Notes under the pieces: generated by a model
Database searches by the model: none
What the model was told of the DNA's origin: nothing
The model's input: only the letters and a program-made list of their open reading frames with translations
Shown here: one piece after another, positions 9,917 through 21,800 of the stretch
Layout of the letters: every line of letters starts with the position of its first letter
How positions within the stretch are numbered: position 1 is the stretch's first letter
Translations under genes and position numbers: made by a program
Assembly: GCA_014529385.2 (NCBI GenBank)
Contig: CM043958.1
Location: 154,820,293 to 154,884,292, forward strand
Reading direction: 5' to 3'
Length of the DNA stretch: 64,000 nt
Source of the DNA: Adiantum capillus-veneris
Taxonomy: Eukaryota > Streptophyta > Polypodiopsida > Polypodiales > Pteridaceae

Positions 9917-11287
9917 ATGAACCCCTCATTACAGATGGAGTCACTCACTATCCAATCTTGGAACGTAAAGGGGTTGAAAACCAGTAAGAAGAGTACTCTA
10001 TTTTGGGAAGAAATAAAAAAGGAGAAGACAGTCAACTGATGGGCCATCCAAGAACACCACTTAGATGCCCATAGCAAGAGAAAGAAGGTGCTAGGAAAGA
10101 AATTGGTATTCTATGGAGAAGGAAGTAACGGTTTTAGTGGCGTCCTTAGCATTGTGGACAGAGAATTGGAGCGGAAGTTGGTTCTTAACCACCCATCCGG
10201 CAGAATCCTGGGGATTAGAATCAAATGGGAAGGGCATCCCTTCACCATTGTGAATGTGTACATCCCTTGCAATGCAAAAGAGAGATCTAAACTATGGATG
10301 CATCTTAGAGATGCTCCTATTGAAGGTGAGTGGTTGTTGGTTGGCGACTTCAATATGGTAGAAAAGAGCAGGGATAGAACAGGTTCCACCAGTATGCTGG
10401 CTGGCTTGGAGAGGTCTAAATGGAAAAGTTAGTGTGAAAAGTGGGCGGTGATCGACTTGTGGAAAATTGGGCCATGGAACAACACACCTATGTTCACCTA
10501 CAGAAGCCTCCAGTATGCCTGCACTGTCTCCAGGTTGGACAGATGCTATTGCTCACACCAAGCTGACTGGTTACCGTCGTTGATGGAGATGAAGGTAGTC
10601 CCAACAAAAAGCCTCTCGGATCACGTACCTCTGCACGTACATTTTAAGAAGAATACAGGGGAGGAGCAGAACCCAAGAGGAGGGAAAAAACTGTTAGTAA
10701 CAGGGGCATACCTATTCAAAGACCCTCTTTTCAGGAATCTAACCAAGAAAGCATTAGGTAAGCTCAAAAAAGATGTTGACCTCAACAAACACAATGTGTG
10801 GGACCTCTTTGCTTGGAGCATCCAGAAAGCAATCAAAACCTCGGGCCCCCGAATCAAGAAAGTTAGGGAGGTACAGCTTTTGGATCTTACAGAGGAGGTA
10901 CAATTGCTTACCTCCAAAAAAGCCAATAGGCTTGCTACTGAGGATGAGCACAAACGATGGCTCGAAGCCAAATCTAACCTTGCGAATGAGCAGCTGGAAG
11001 ATATAAAAAAGGCAAGGCTTCTTTCCAGGGAGACTTTCCTTCAACCTGAATCAAAAATCAAGAAGAGCCAAGGCCATGTCCGCTCACTCTATGATGAGAA
11101 AGGCACAACAGTTCTTAACCAAGATGAGATGGCTCATCTGATGTTGAAATATCTTAGTCAAATCATTGGACGGACAGAGATTCAGTCCCAAGAAGTGGAA
11201 GAAGCTAGAGGGTCCCTACTTCAGAGTGTCGAAGAAGATTCCCCACTCAAAAGCTTATTTCTTGGAAAGAGCATTTTTCGAAGATGA
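9917..11287 (+). pseudogene. LINE ORF2, AP-type endonuclease region
   Basis: From the ATG at 9917 the frame reads IQSWNVKGLKTSKK (compare the usual SWNVRGL start of plant L1 endonuclease), then WAIQEHHLD, IVNVYIPCN, and GDFNMVEKSRDR near 10345, then the distal SDHVPLHVHF. These are the asparagine, glutamate, aspartate and histidine positions of an exonuclease-endonuclease-phosphatase fold that nicks target DNA. One TGA at 10037 and one TAG near 10431 interrupt an otherwise single frame. After the nuclease, a charged linker leads to the reverse transcriptase, reached by a frame shift at about 11250. Confidence 0.85.
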
Positions 11288-12851
11288 ATGTTCACTAGCA
11301 TTGCAAGCCCCTGGCAAAGAAAAGCCCCTTGGTTGGGATGGGATGAAAGTGGAATTCTATAGAGAATTTTGGGACGATCTCAAGGTCCCAATCACAACGA
11401 TGGCCAATAAAGCCATTGTCGAAGGGTCGTTGGAGTTAAGTGTAAAGAGAGGGCTTATCAAACCCATCCCCAAACAGATCTGTTGTTCACAACAACTGAA
11501 ACACTGGTGCCCTATAACAATGATGTCGGTGGCCTATAAAATTTTTTCTAAAGCTGTAGCCCTCAGACTAACCAAGATAATCTCTCCCCATCAACATGGG
11601 TTCATCAAAGGAAGGTCCATTTACGATAACATCTTGGCAGCAATGGTGAGCATTGAGTACGCAACTGTCACGAAGCAAGAGTGTGTATTGCTACAGCTGG
11701 ACCTGGATAAGGCTTATGACAAAATAACATGGACATATATAGAAGCCGTCATGGAAGCTCTGGGCTTTGGGCCGCGCCTACGTCGTCTGGTAAGTGTATT
11801 GGGAGCTGGAAGCCAGTCAGAGCTCATGCTCAACGATAGAATTGTGGACTCTTTTGAGGTCAAAAGGTCTATTAAGCAGGGCTGCCCTCTGCCCCCCCTA
11901 CTTTTCGCCATAGGATCACATCCTTTAATCACGACGCTCGAAGCTAGTGTGGAGCGAGGGGAGTTGCAAGGCCTGGCTTTGCCAGGAAATAGCCAACTCC
12001 TAGCAAAACTTTATGCAGACGATTCTCTCCTCTATCTGAAGGTGTGCCCCTAGGTCATCAAGAAAGATTTGGAGATTGTACAAATTTTTTCAGTAGCTTC
12101 GGGGTCCCAGTGTAATATAGAGAAGTCAAGGCTGATCTCCCTATCGAAAAATAACTCATTTGACCCTTCTGTCTGGTCGGGGGACATTGTCAAAAAAGGG
12201 AATATCTTCAGACATTTGGGAGCCCCCTTGGGGTTGGACGTAACTCACAAGCAAAGATTTGAGTGGGTGCTTGAAAAAATCAAAACAAAAATGAGTAAGT
12301 GGGAGTATGCTCTTTTCCCATTTCCAAGTCAGATTAAAGTGATAAATGCCTTTATGATTCCTTATATTGCCTTCACTAGCCCGCTTCTCAAGATGGCTAA
12401 GTATCACTGGAAAGAGTTCTTAAAACCGGTGAAAAGGTTTTTATTGAAAAACAACATGAAATCCTCCAGGCCATGGCAATGGGCCCGTTGGGAATCAGTT
12501 GCTCGGCCGGAGAATCAAGGAGGCCGTGGAATTCTGAACCCTGTGGCCCATGCAGAAGCTTGCTGTGCCAAATTTGTTGTTTGCTTGGCTAAAAAGGATC
12601 AAGTTTGGACTGTCATGATCAAAGATATGATGGAAGCAGCTAAACTTGGCTCAAAAGGGGGAAAGTGGAGAGGGGTGGCGGTTCATGACAAGCTGTTAGC
12701 CCCGACGTGGACTACTCTAAGACTGGGGGGCAGCTCAGGAGAATTGGTAAGAAAATGCAATAGAGCAGCAGGAGTCTTAATGTGGGGGAGAAAACCAGAT
12801 ACTTCAAGAACTCCATTTTGCATTGGTCCCCCTGGTTGTCCAAAGTTATAG
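11166..12851 (+). pseudogene. LINE ORF2, reverse transcriptase
   Basis: The frame contains the ordered blocks of a non-LTR reverse transcriptase: GWDGMKVEFYREFWDD, GLIKPIPKQ, HWCPITMMSVAYKI, HQHGFIKGRSIYDNI, QLDLDKAYDKITW, IKQGCPLPPLLFAI and KLYADDSLLYL, the last with the catalytic YADD at about 12010. A TAG at 12051 interrupts the frame, which continues through the thumb region (FRHLGAPLG, SQIKVINAFMIPYI, RPENQGGRGILNP) to 12851. The enzyme would copy LINE RNA at the nicked target. With so few lesions it looks recently inactivated. Confidence 0.9.
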
Positions 12852-13085
12852 AACCGCTACAAATTCCCTATTGGATAGAGATAGCAAGGAAGCTGAATAA
12901 TAAGGGTCTGAATTGACTGGGGCACTTCTAGAATAGTGACAACAAGAGTTGGAAAACCATTGACCTTCTGGTTACCCAGTAGCAGCTGAATAGCTTGGAG
13001 GTCTTGCTGATCCACAAAGTGATGAAAGAGCTTGACAATTTAGTGATGCCTATCTGTGTTTCGTAGTTTGACTGGAATGCTTGGA
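12852..13085 (+). pseudogene. LINE ORF2 linker before the nested insertion
   Basis: In another frame the sequence continues as coding-like text (WLSKVIEPLQIPYWIEIARK, DLLVTQ, KELDNLVMPICVS) up to the nested element. Its last bases, cttgga (13080-13085), are repeated on the far side of the insertion, where ORF2 resumes. Confidence 0.6.
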
Positions 13086-13570
13086 TGTAAGGTTTCCAGT
13101 TTATGAAACCTTAAAGATTGTATAAAGCTTAATCAAACTGATATGATTATTGCAAAAGCAATGTAGAATTGTTCGACCGTGGCAAATATTGGTATTTTTG
13201 GAATCTTAAGCACAGCAATCCCCGGGCTAGAAATTTTCAGAACATAATTTCGATAAAATCTGAAAAAGTTACGGGCTCTGAAAGGTTACACTATGAATTT
13301 AATTAGTTAAGTAAAATTGGATGGTTTCAGTAATTATTATTAATAAAGACTTTCTTATCCTAAGGTTCTAGAAATTATTGATATTTCCAATTTTCATCAT
13401 TAAAAATCAGTGAAATTAGTAAAAATCGATTCTGGAAGCTAGGGGGGCTGTGTGGAGCTATGGGGAACCTTCCCCGGACTATATTTAGTAGCAGGGGACA
13501 TTTTTGGAGCTGTAGGGATGCTTGAGATGCAAGTTACTGCCATTTTTCAGCCCGTGAGTGCCCAGAAACC

Positions 13571-13579
13571 TATAAATAT
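13571..13579 (+). promoter_or_regulatory. TATA box of the 5' LTR
   Basis: The motif TATAAATAT stands about 485 bp into the LTR and is conserved with its surroundings at 19323-19331 in the other LTR. Transcription would start about 30 bp downstream, near the CT-rich run at about 13620. Confidence 0.6.
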
Positions 13580-14060
13580 GACCCTTGCTTCACAATTTCA
13601 GGAGACTCGGAGCCTTGACACACTCTCTCTCATCTAGAGAGACCGCTACGCTGAAATCACTAGAAACCAAGCTCTAGTTGATTAAATTTAACGGTAATTA
13701 GCCTAATTCTTCTTAATTAGCAAAACTAGATTAACCTATTTTCTTAATAAATTAAAGATTAATCCTATGTATACTTAAATATCCTCTCTTAATTAAATAT
13801 TCTCTGCTGATTTTTGTAATTAAGCTTAGGGATATTAAGCTAATTAATTATTATATCATAATAGGACTGAAATTATCCATATTAACGATAAATTAATGGG
13901 AAATATATTAATTAAGTTTAGATTAAGTTGAGATATTTAACAGAGATCTATTAGACTTTCACTAAGCTAGAAAAATTATCTTATAATTTTTTGATTAATT
14001 TTCTTAATTAATTAAGCAAAATTACACTATTTTTAGAGAAAAATAAAGGGAAAAATAATC

Positions 14061-15420
14061 AAATTGATTCAAAATGATTTGAGTTATTTATCAGAGGTTA
14101 ATTACATGTTAGGGAATGTGTGATAATATGTTATCCTCAAAAAATTAATTTACCTAATTATTTTAGTAAAATTACTCTCTTTTTAGGACAAATTAAAAGG
14201 GATAAATTAGCAAATTGATTCAAAATGCTTTGAGTTATTTATCACAGGTTAATTACATGTTACAAAACCTATGATAATTATGTTAAGCTCAGGTAATTAG
14301 TTTAACTAATTATCTTAGTAGAATTACACTTTTTTTAGGACAAATTAAAAGAGAGAAATTTGCAAATTGATTCAAAATGCTTTAAGCTATTTATCAAAGG
14401 TTAATCACATCTTGGAGAAGCCATGATAATTATTTCAACCTTAGATAATTAATTTACCTAATTATCTTAGCAGAATTACACTATTTTTAGGACAAATTAA
14501 AAGGGGGAAATTAGCAAATTGATTTAAAATACTTTGAGTTATTTATCAAAGGTTAATCACATCTTAAAAAACCTGTGATAATTATGTTAACCTCAAATAA
14601 TTAGTTTATCTAATTATGTTAGTAGCATTACACTGTTTTTAGGACAAATTAAAAAGAGAAAAATAGCCAATTGATTTAAAATGCTTTAAGATAATTATCA
14701 GAGGTTAATTACATCTTAGAAAACTCGTGATAATTATGTTAATTTGAGATAAATATTTTACCTAATTATCTTAGTAGAATTACATTGTTTTTAGGACAAA
14801 TTAAAAGAGAAAAAATAGTAAATTGATTCAAAATGCTTTAAGATAATTATGAAAGGTTAATAACATCTTAGGGAATTCATAATAATTATTTTAACTTAGA
14901 TAATTAGTTTACCTAATTATCCTAGCAGCATTACATTATTTCTAGGACAAATTAAAAGGGGAAAATTGATAAATCATGTGCTATGATTACATGCTATCTA
15001 TCATAGCTAGATTATAGGATAAAGAGGCCGTGATAATTATGTCAAGGTTAGAAAAGTAGTATAGATATTTATCTAAGTCAAATCATACTAATTCTAGCTA
15101 AAAACTAAAGAGAGAAATTAATAAATCATGCCATATGATTACATGCTATTTATCAGACCTAGATTACATAATGAAAAGGACGTGATAATTATGTCAAGGT
15201 TAGAAACTTAGTATAGATATTTATTTAAGTCAAAATATACTAATTTTGGCTAAAATTTAAAGGGGTAAATTAGCTAATCATGTTATATGATTACATTCTA
15301 TTTATCAAAGCTAGCTTACATAATAAAGAGGCCATGATAATTATATCAAGACTAGAAAGATAGTATAAATATTTATTTAAGTCAAATTATCCTAAGTTTA
15401 GCTAAAAATTGAAGATGGAA
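14061..15420. repeat. Tandem array of about nine 152-bp units inside the 5' LTR
   Basis: Unit starts (aaattgattcaaaatg or a diverged form) fall at 14061, 14212, 14364, 14516, about 14668, 14820, about 14963, 15115 and 15268, so spacing is close to 152 bp throughout. The first six units share ttatttatcagaggttaatt, tgataattatgtta and aggacaaattaaaag. The last three are a second subtype with tcatgctatatgattac and tagtatagatatttat. The array is very AT-rich. Confidence 0.85.
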
Positions 15421-15965
15421 ATTATATAATTAAGTTGAAAAATAATAAGATAATTACCAAAGGTCAAAAATATCATTATCTACTTGTGATAATTATGCCA
15501 TAATTTATTAGTAAGTTTAGAAAATTATAATTGACTAAAAGTCTTATTTTTTTGTCAAAGATTAATTAAAATAAATAGACTTTGTAGTCAAAAGTTTTTA
15601 GAAAAATTATAGTAAGTGTAAACCTGTGATATAAAGTAGATAAAATGAAATCTTTGAGAGAAAATAAATAGAATAAATATGAAGCTCAAAATAAGTAGAT
15701 TCCAAGCTTAAGATTTGATGGGGAGATTAGGAAAAAGATATAGAAAATTATAAGAAAATTAATATAGCCTAAAAAACCCTTAGGGAAGCTGTGGAAAAAT
15801 TTATCATGCCGATATAGGAAAATAAGAAATTACTAGGTCAAGAATTTATCAATTAAGACTATAAATTTAACCTTGGATGGATTACAGCTGAATACAAAGG
15901 TTGAATCTACATTTTGGATAATTTACCTAATGATTAGACGTCCTTTTTTATAAGGATAAGAAGTT

Positions 15966-16127
15966 ATGGCACCTAAAAGGACTCGAGCAAATCCTACATC
16001 TAATGATGAGGACGTAGCTCCAAAACGAAATAGAGCATCGCATGACGACGAAGCCGGGCCTAGTAGTAGGCCTACGGAGGAGAGTCTTCAAGTACTAGTG
16101 CAGCAGCAGATAGTCGATCAATCACAG
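15966..16127 (+). CDS. Short LTR-encoded exon, candidate gag N-terminus
   Basis: An ATG opens a 54-codon segment (MAPKRTRAN, later DDEAGPSSRP and VLVQQQ) that ends exactly at CAG|GTGGGT, a good plant splice donor. Without splicing the frame stops at 16151. The composition, basic then acidic and proline/serine, then glutamine-rich, is like the N-terminal part of gypsy gag proteins. The 3' LTR copy starts at 21730 and keeps the first part with mostly silent or conservative changes, but has two TAG codons after residue 43 and no donor. Splicing is inferred, not shown. Confidence 0.4.
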
Positions 16128-17268
16128 GTGGGTTTTTCATTATTCAATTAAGTCTTTAAATAGTTTAAGTTCTTTTATAAAGTTAGCGTTGCATACGTAA
16201 GAAGTGAGTAAGAATCAGAAAAGGAATAATTGACCAAAAATGGAAGGTAACTTCCAACGTGCATTTGTTTATAATATAGGAAAGAATTGTTTGGATTAAA
16301 ATTGGTTGAATTAGGAAAGATATGATTGATCATCCTTAAGACAACTTGTCTCAAGACACCTCCGACTCCTTGGTATAAATTGATGATAATGATGGCTTTC
16401 TAGCCACGGATAAGTCGGTTACCCCCATGAACGATGAGTTTCTACTCCGTGTCATGTCTTGATGTTTCTACATAAGTTAGGATACCGTTTTTTATCCTAG
16501 GGGAGCCACCCGGTTGTATGGGCAACTGGTTTGGTGTATGGGCATCCGGAACCTTGGGTGGGGGTTTATCCACTCCGGATTATGAATAAGGAATGGGTGC
16601 CGTTTTTTTCACCCTTAGGTGGTCTTGAGACAAGAAGAGTACTGGTCATGGTTATTATGGACAATGTTTTGATTGACAGTACCCTGTCTTAAGTTTAAAG
16701 ATGTCTGTTTGCTAAAAGAATGTTTTCAATACTGTTTTCAAGGGCTGGTTTAATAAAATCCTGTTATGAAGGATAAAAGGAATCATTATTTTAATTGTGA
16801 TAAGAACGTGGTAGTAATTAAATAACAAAAGAATCATGTGTGAGTGCGGGGTGGTAAGTGGGGATTGACTAAGGTTGTCAATCATGGACGGGTGGACCTG
16901 ATTAGTTAGGTAACTATCCATCCCTTCGCACTAAACCGTTTAGAAAACTTCTTCACTTGGAAGAGGAGTCCACCAACGGTTTTTCCCTCACATCTGTTAG
17001 GGGAAAAAAAGCGTTGGTTGAGGATACCTTAGCCCAATTGTGGCAGTTATAGGACCGAAATATTTTTTTTGGACTTTTAATACGTTGTCCCGTTTCCGCT
17101 GCGAGACAGGACTATGTCTTCTTCTAAGGCTATAGACCCAAGCCATTGTCAATGGTAAAGGTCTATTCCTTGGATTTTTCTTGTTTAGAGACTTTGATTT
17201 TATCAGACCTAGAGACCTGTCATAGATCCCATCCCGATCTTGGTATTGGTGGGTTGGGATCTCAGAAG

Positions 17269-17280
17269 TGGTATCAGAGC
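17269..17280 (+). promoter_or_regulatory. Primer-binding site, initiator Met tRNA
   Basis: TGGTATCAGAGC, complementary to the 3' end of plant initiator tRNA-Met, stands four bases after the LTR end. It fixes element orientation and the 5' LTR boundary. Confidence 0.9.
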
Positions 17281-17337
17281 ATGTGTTAACTAAAGTCTTG
17301 GACCTAGAGAAAAGTTTAAGGTATTAGGCTGAAATAA

Positions 17338-17898
17338 GTGATCTCCGACAAATTCAAATTAAAGACGTATTTAATTGAAAAGAGGGAGAGAAAGAAAGAG
17401 AAAGAATTATCTCCATCTTTGCAGGAAGATTTCCATCATGCCTACTGCAAATCCATGGATTTCAACATTAGGTTTATGAGGGCTTGCCTATCCCGACACT
17501 ATTCAATGCGAACAAGCGTGATGAAATGGCTAGATAAGAGATTTTCTCCTTCCACTTGGAGGATCAGCTGGTCAGGATCCGGTGGAATTTTCTTCATCGA
17601 TGCGGGAGAGTTAGAAGGTTTAGAACTAAATATAAAGAGACTCAAATGGGCCGAAGATCTTCAAGTGATTGAAGTATACTTTTTCATTGGAACGGAGAAT
17701 CCAGAGGAAACCCTTGTCATAGGTGATGTCCAAGTATCAAAAAATCAGTGGGTGTTTGATCAAGTGTCTAAAGTAATCTACCCAGGTAGAATTAGACCCA
17801 TAGGTGTAGGCCCTAGTTTTAAGGGACCAAAAGATGTTGTATATTTTGATCCTATATCTATATCTGATCCACCCAAAGTCCACAAGATTCTAGTATAG
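17338..17898 (+). CDS. Orphan reading frame of the chromovirus derivative
   Basis: This frame is open for 186 codons. The first 29 residues are charged and may be intronic: a pyrimidine-rich acceptor (ccatctttgcag) ends at 17424 in phase 0, after which the frame reads EDFHHAYCKSMDF, WSGSGGIFFIDAG, VIEVYFFIGTENPEETL and KDVVYFDPISI. It has no CCHC knuckle and no enzyme motif that I recognise; it does not look like standard gag. It may be a domain acquired by the element or a strongly diverged gag part. That it stayed open although the rest of pol is gone suggests either recent acquisition or use. Confidence 0.5.
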   Translation: MISDKFKLKTYLIEKRERKKEKELSPSLQEDFHHAYCKSMDFNIRFMRACLSRHYSMRTSVMKWLDKRFSPSTWRISWSGSGGIFFIDAGELEGLELNIKRLKWAEDLQVIEVYFFIGTENPEETLVIGDVQVSKNQWVFDQVSKVIYPGRIRPIGVGPSFKGPKDVVYFDPISISDPPKVHKILV

Positions 17899-18734
17899 GG
17901 TTGTCGTCACCCTTGTACATAGTAGGAAGAGAAAGAGGAGCAAGAGCTTATGCAATCATGGGAGAACCAACCTTATGAATGAGAAAAATAAAAGAGCCAC
18001 TCGCTTTGCCATAGTTAGCAATCCTAGAGCTTTGTAAACCACTAAAAATCAATAATGAAAAACTTTGAGTTACTTATATATTATAATGGTATACATGATT
18101 TTCTTTTCTAAAATTACTTAAGGAATCTAAAGTTAAGTTAGTATTCAATCAAGAAATTAAGGATTGATCTAGCAAATGAGACAGAGGTTCCCGATTTGAA
18201 AAGAATTTGAATTTTGAGAATGAGATAGTTATCAAGAAACCAACTCACATTCTTTGTGCACACGATAGCCTTCCTTGGAAAATGACATAGATATGAAAGT
18301 ATTAAGGTACTAGACTAATAGGAAGCCGAAAAGAACTCTTGATATGATACTTCTTAAAACCCTTTACATATTGTTGGTCAACCAAGTTAGAGCACAGAGG
18401 GGGTACCTCTGGTGCAATGGTGGAAGCTTGTGCTGAACGCAGATTGCTCAGAATGGCAAGAACACGCCGAGCGCGTTCAGATTGGCAAAGCTGAAATACA
18501 TGATACTTGTCGAACGTTGATTGCTCTGAATGGTCAGTTAGACCGAGCGTGTTTATGTTGACAAGGTGGATATATGAATCTTTTATGGAATTTATTTAAC
18601 CTGGTTTTTGAGATGATACAAATGGTTTGTAAAGGTTTTTAAGATGTGCTGAACACTAAGAGTTTCTTGAGAAAAAATTGGCTAGCAAGTAACTCCAACC
18701 AGAAACTAGAAAGAACTTTTAGAGTAATCAGTAA
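17899..18734. other. Internal region without a recognised gene
   Basis: No open frame of note. A 60-bp segment is imperfectly repeated at about 18430-18495 and 18515-18580 (gaacgcagattgctcagaat against gaacgttgattgctctgaat). Confidence 0.5.
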
Positions 18735-18857
18735 CATTTGGTAAAGTGGAAAGGTTATCCCTTCGAAGATGCCACTTGGGAGGATAAATTTCTCTTCTCA
18801 AAGATTTTTCCAATTTCGGTTGAGATGAGGGCATCTCAAATTCTTAAGTTGGGGTGA
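18735..18857 (+). pseudogene. C-terminal chromodomain fragment of a gypsy integrase
   Basis: The sequence translates as HLVKWKGYPFEDATWEDKF followed by a short tail and a TGA just before the 3' LTR. VKWKGYP...ATWE is the core of the chromodomain that ends chromovirus integrases and steers insertion to modified histones. A TAA precedes it at 18732 and the rest of integrase is absent. Its place directly before the 3' LTR is the canonical one, so the deletion removed sequence between the 5' part and this tail. Confidence 0.85.
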
Positions 18858-18858
18858 T

Positions 18859-21800
18859 TGTAAGGTTTCCAGTTTCTGAAACCTTAAAGATTGTATAAAG
18901 CTTAATCAAACTGATATGATTATTGAAAAAGCAATGTAGAATTGTCCGACCGTGACAAATATTGGTATTTTTGGACTCCAAGAAATTTTCAGAACAGAAT
19001 TCCGATAAAATCTGAAAAAGTTACGGGTTCTGAAAGGTTACACTATGAATTTAATTAGTTAAGTAAAATTGGATGGTTTCAGTAATTATTATTAATGAAG
19101 ACTTTCTTATCCTAAGGTTCTAAAAATTACTGATATTTCTAATTTTTATCATTAAAAATCAATGAAATTAGTAAAAATCGATTCCACAAGCTAGGGGGGC
19201 TGTGTGGAGCTATGGGGAACCTACCTAGGACTAGATTTAGTAGCAGAGGACGTTTTTGGAGCTGTAGGGCTGCTTGGGATGCAAGTTGCTGCCATTTTTC
19301 AGCCCGTGAGTGCCCAGAAACCTATAAATATGACCCTTGCTTCACAATTTCAAGAGACTCGAAGCCTTGACACACTCTCTCTCATCTAGAGAGACCGCTA
19401 TGCAGAAATCACTAAAGATCAAGCTCTAGTTGATTAAATTAAACAGTAATTAGCCTAATCCTTTTTAATTAGCAAAGCTAGATTAACCTATTTTCTTAAT
19501 AAATTAAAGATTAATCCTATGTATATTTAAAAATTCTCTCTTAATTAAATATCATCTGTTGATTATTGTAATTAAGATTAGGGATATTAAGCTAATTAAT
19601 TATTATATCACAATAGGACTGAAATTATCCATATTAACCATAAATTAATGGGATATATTAATTAAGTTTAGATTAAGTTGAGATATTTATCAGAGCTCTA
19701 TTAGACTGTCATTAAGCTAGTAAAATTATCTTATAATTTTTTGATTAATTTTCCTAATTAATTAGGCAGAATTACTCTATTGTTTAGAGAAAAATAAAGG
19801 GAAAAATAATCAAATTGATTCAAAATGCTTTGAGTTATTTATCAAAGATTAATTACATGTTATTAAACCCGTGATAATTATCTTACTCTCAAATAATTAA
19901 TTTACCTAATTATTTTAGAATAATTACTCTATTTTTAGGACAAATTAGAAGGGAGAAATTAGCAAATTGATTCAAAATGCTTTGAGTTATTTATCAGAGG
20001 TTAATTACATGGTGCAAAACGTCTGATAATTATGTTAAGCTTAGATAATTAGTTTATCTAATTATCTAAGTAAAACTAGTTTACTAAGATAATTAGTTTA
20101 TCTAATTATCTTAGTAAAATTACACTATTTTTAGGATAAATTAAAAGGGAGAAATTAAAAAATTGATTCAAAATGCTTTGAGTTATTTATTAGAGGTTAA
20201 TCACATCTTGGGGAAGCTTTGATAAGTATGTCAACCTCAGATAATTAATTTACCTAATTATCTTAGAAGAATTACACTATTTTTAGGACAAATTAAAAAG
20301 GGAGAAATTACTTAAGTTATTTATTAGAGGTTAATCACATCTTAGAAAACCTGTGATAATTATGTTAACTTTAGATAATTAGTTTACCTAATTATCTTAC
20401 CAGAATTACATTGTTTTAATGACAAATTAAAAGGGAGAAAATAGAAAATTTATTTAAAATGCTTTAAGATAACTATTAGAGGTTTATTAATCTTAGGAAA
20501 GTTATGTTAATTTCAAATAATTAGTTTACCTAATTATCTTAGTAGAATTACATTGTTTTTAGAACAAATTAAAAGAGGAAAAATAGTAATTGCTTCAAAC
20601 TGCTTTAAGATAATTACTAGAGGTTAATTACATCTTAAGAAACTCGTGATAATTATGTTAACTTGAGATAGTTAGTTTACCTAATTATCTTAGCATAATT
20701 ATATTATTTTCATGACAAATTAAAAGGGGAAAATTAGTAAATCATGTGCTATGATTACATGCTATTTATCAGAGCTAGATTATAAGATATAGAGGCCGTG
20801 TAATTATGTCAATATTAGAATAGTAGTTTAGATATTTATCTAAGTCAAATTATACTAATTCTAAATAAAAACTAAAGAGGGAAATTAGCAAATCATGTTA
20901 TATAATTACATGCTATTTATTAGAGCTATATTACATGATGAAAAGGTTGTGATAATTATATCAAGGTTAGAAACTTAGTATAGATATTTATTTAAGTCAA
21001 AATATACTAATTCTGGCTAAAATTTGAAGGGATAAATTAATTAATCATGTTATATGATTACATACTATTTATCAAAGCTAGCTTACATAATAAAGAGGCC
21101 ATGATAATTATGTCAAGGCTAAAAAAATAGTATAAATATTTATTTAAGTCAAATTATCTTAAGTTTATCTGAGAATTGAATATGGAAATTAATTAATTAA
21201 GTTGAAAAATAATAAGATAATTACCAGAGGTCAAAAGTATCCTTATCTACTTGTGATAATTATGCCATAATTTATTAGTAAGTTCAAAAAATTATAATTG
21301 ACTAAAAGTCTTATTTTTTGCCAAAGATTAATTAAAATAAATAGACTTTGTGGTCAAAAGTTTTTAGGAAAATATTAGTAAGTGTAAACCTGTGATATAA
21401 AGTCAAGGAAATGAAATCTTTGAGAGAAAATAAATAGAATAAATATTAAGCTCAAAATAAGTAGATTCCAAGCTTAAGATTTGATGGAGAAATTAGGAAA
21501 AAGATATAGAAAATTATAGGAAAATTAAGATAGCTTAGAAAACCCTTAGGGAAGCTGTGAAAAAATTTATCATGCCGATAGGAAAATAAGAAATTACTAG
21601 GTAAAAAATTTACCAATTAAGACTATAAATTTAACCTTGGATGGATTACGGTTGAATATAAAGGTTGAATCTAAATTTCGGATAATTTACCTAATGATTA
21701 GACGTCCTTTTTTATAAGGATAAGAAGTTATGGCACCTAAAAGGACCCGAACAAATCCTACATCTAATGATGAGGACGTAGCTCCAAAACGAACTAGAGC

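Larger units (their letters stand above)
13086..17264 (+). repeat. 5' LTR of the chromovirus derivative
   Basis: About 4179 bp, from tgtaaggtttccag to gggatctca, ending four bases before the primer site. It includes a TATA-type promoter near 13571, a tandem array of about 152-bp units (14061-15420) and a short ATG-initiated frame (15966). Its first 3.88 kb are matched by 18859-22726 with a few percent differences and several small indels. Because the TATA box is less than 500 bp from the LTR start, nearly all its length would be R-U5, which is unusual. Confidence 0.8.

Noticed and set aside
9243-10077. Minus-strand frames of 122-171 residues
   Set aside because: They run opposite to LINE ORF1/ORF2 and translate as low-information shadow text.
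14061-15420. Regular repeats that might suggest a CRISPR array or a centromeric satellite
   Set aside because: The 152-bp units are contiguous, without short repeats and unique spacers. They are part of both LTRs of one element, so they are LTR-internal tandem repeats.
17269-17280. tRNA-Met match
   Set aside because: Only 12 bases complementary to the tRNA 3' end are present, at an LTR border. It is a primer-binding site and not a tRNA gene; the same applies to 25781-25792.
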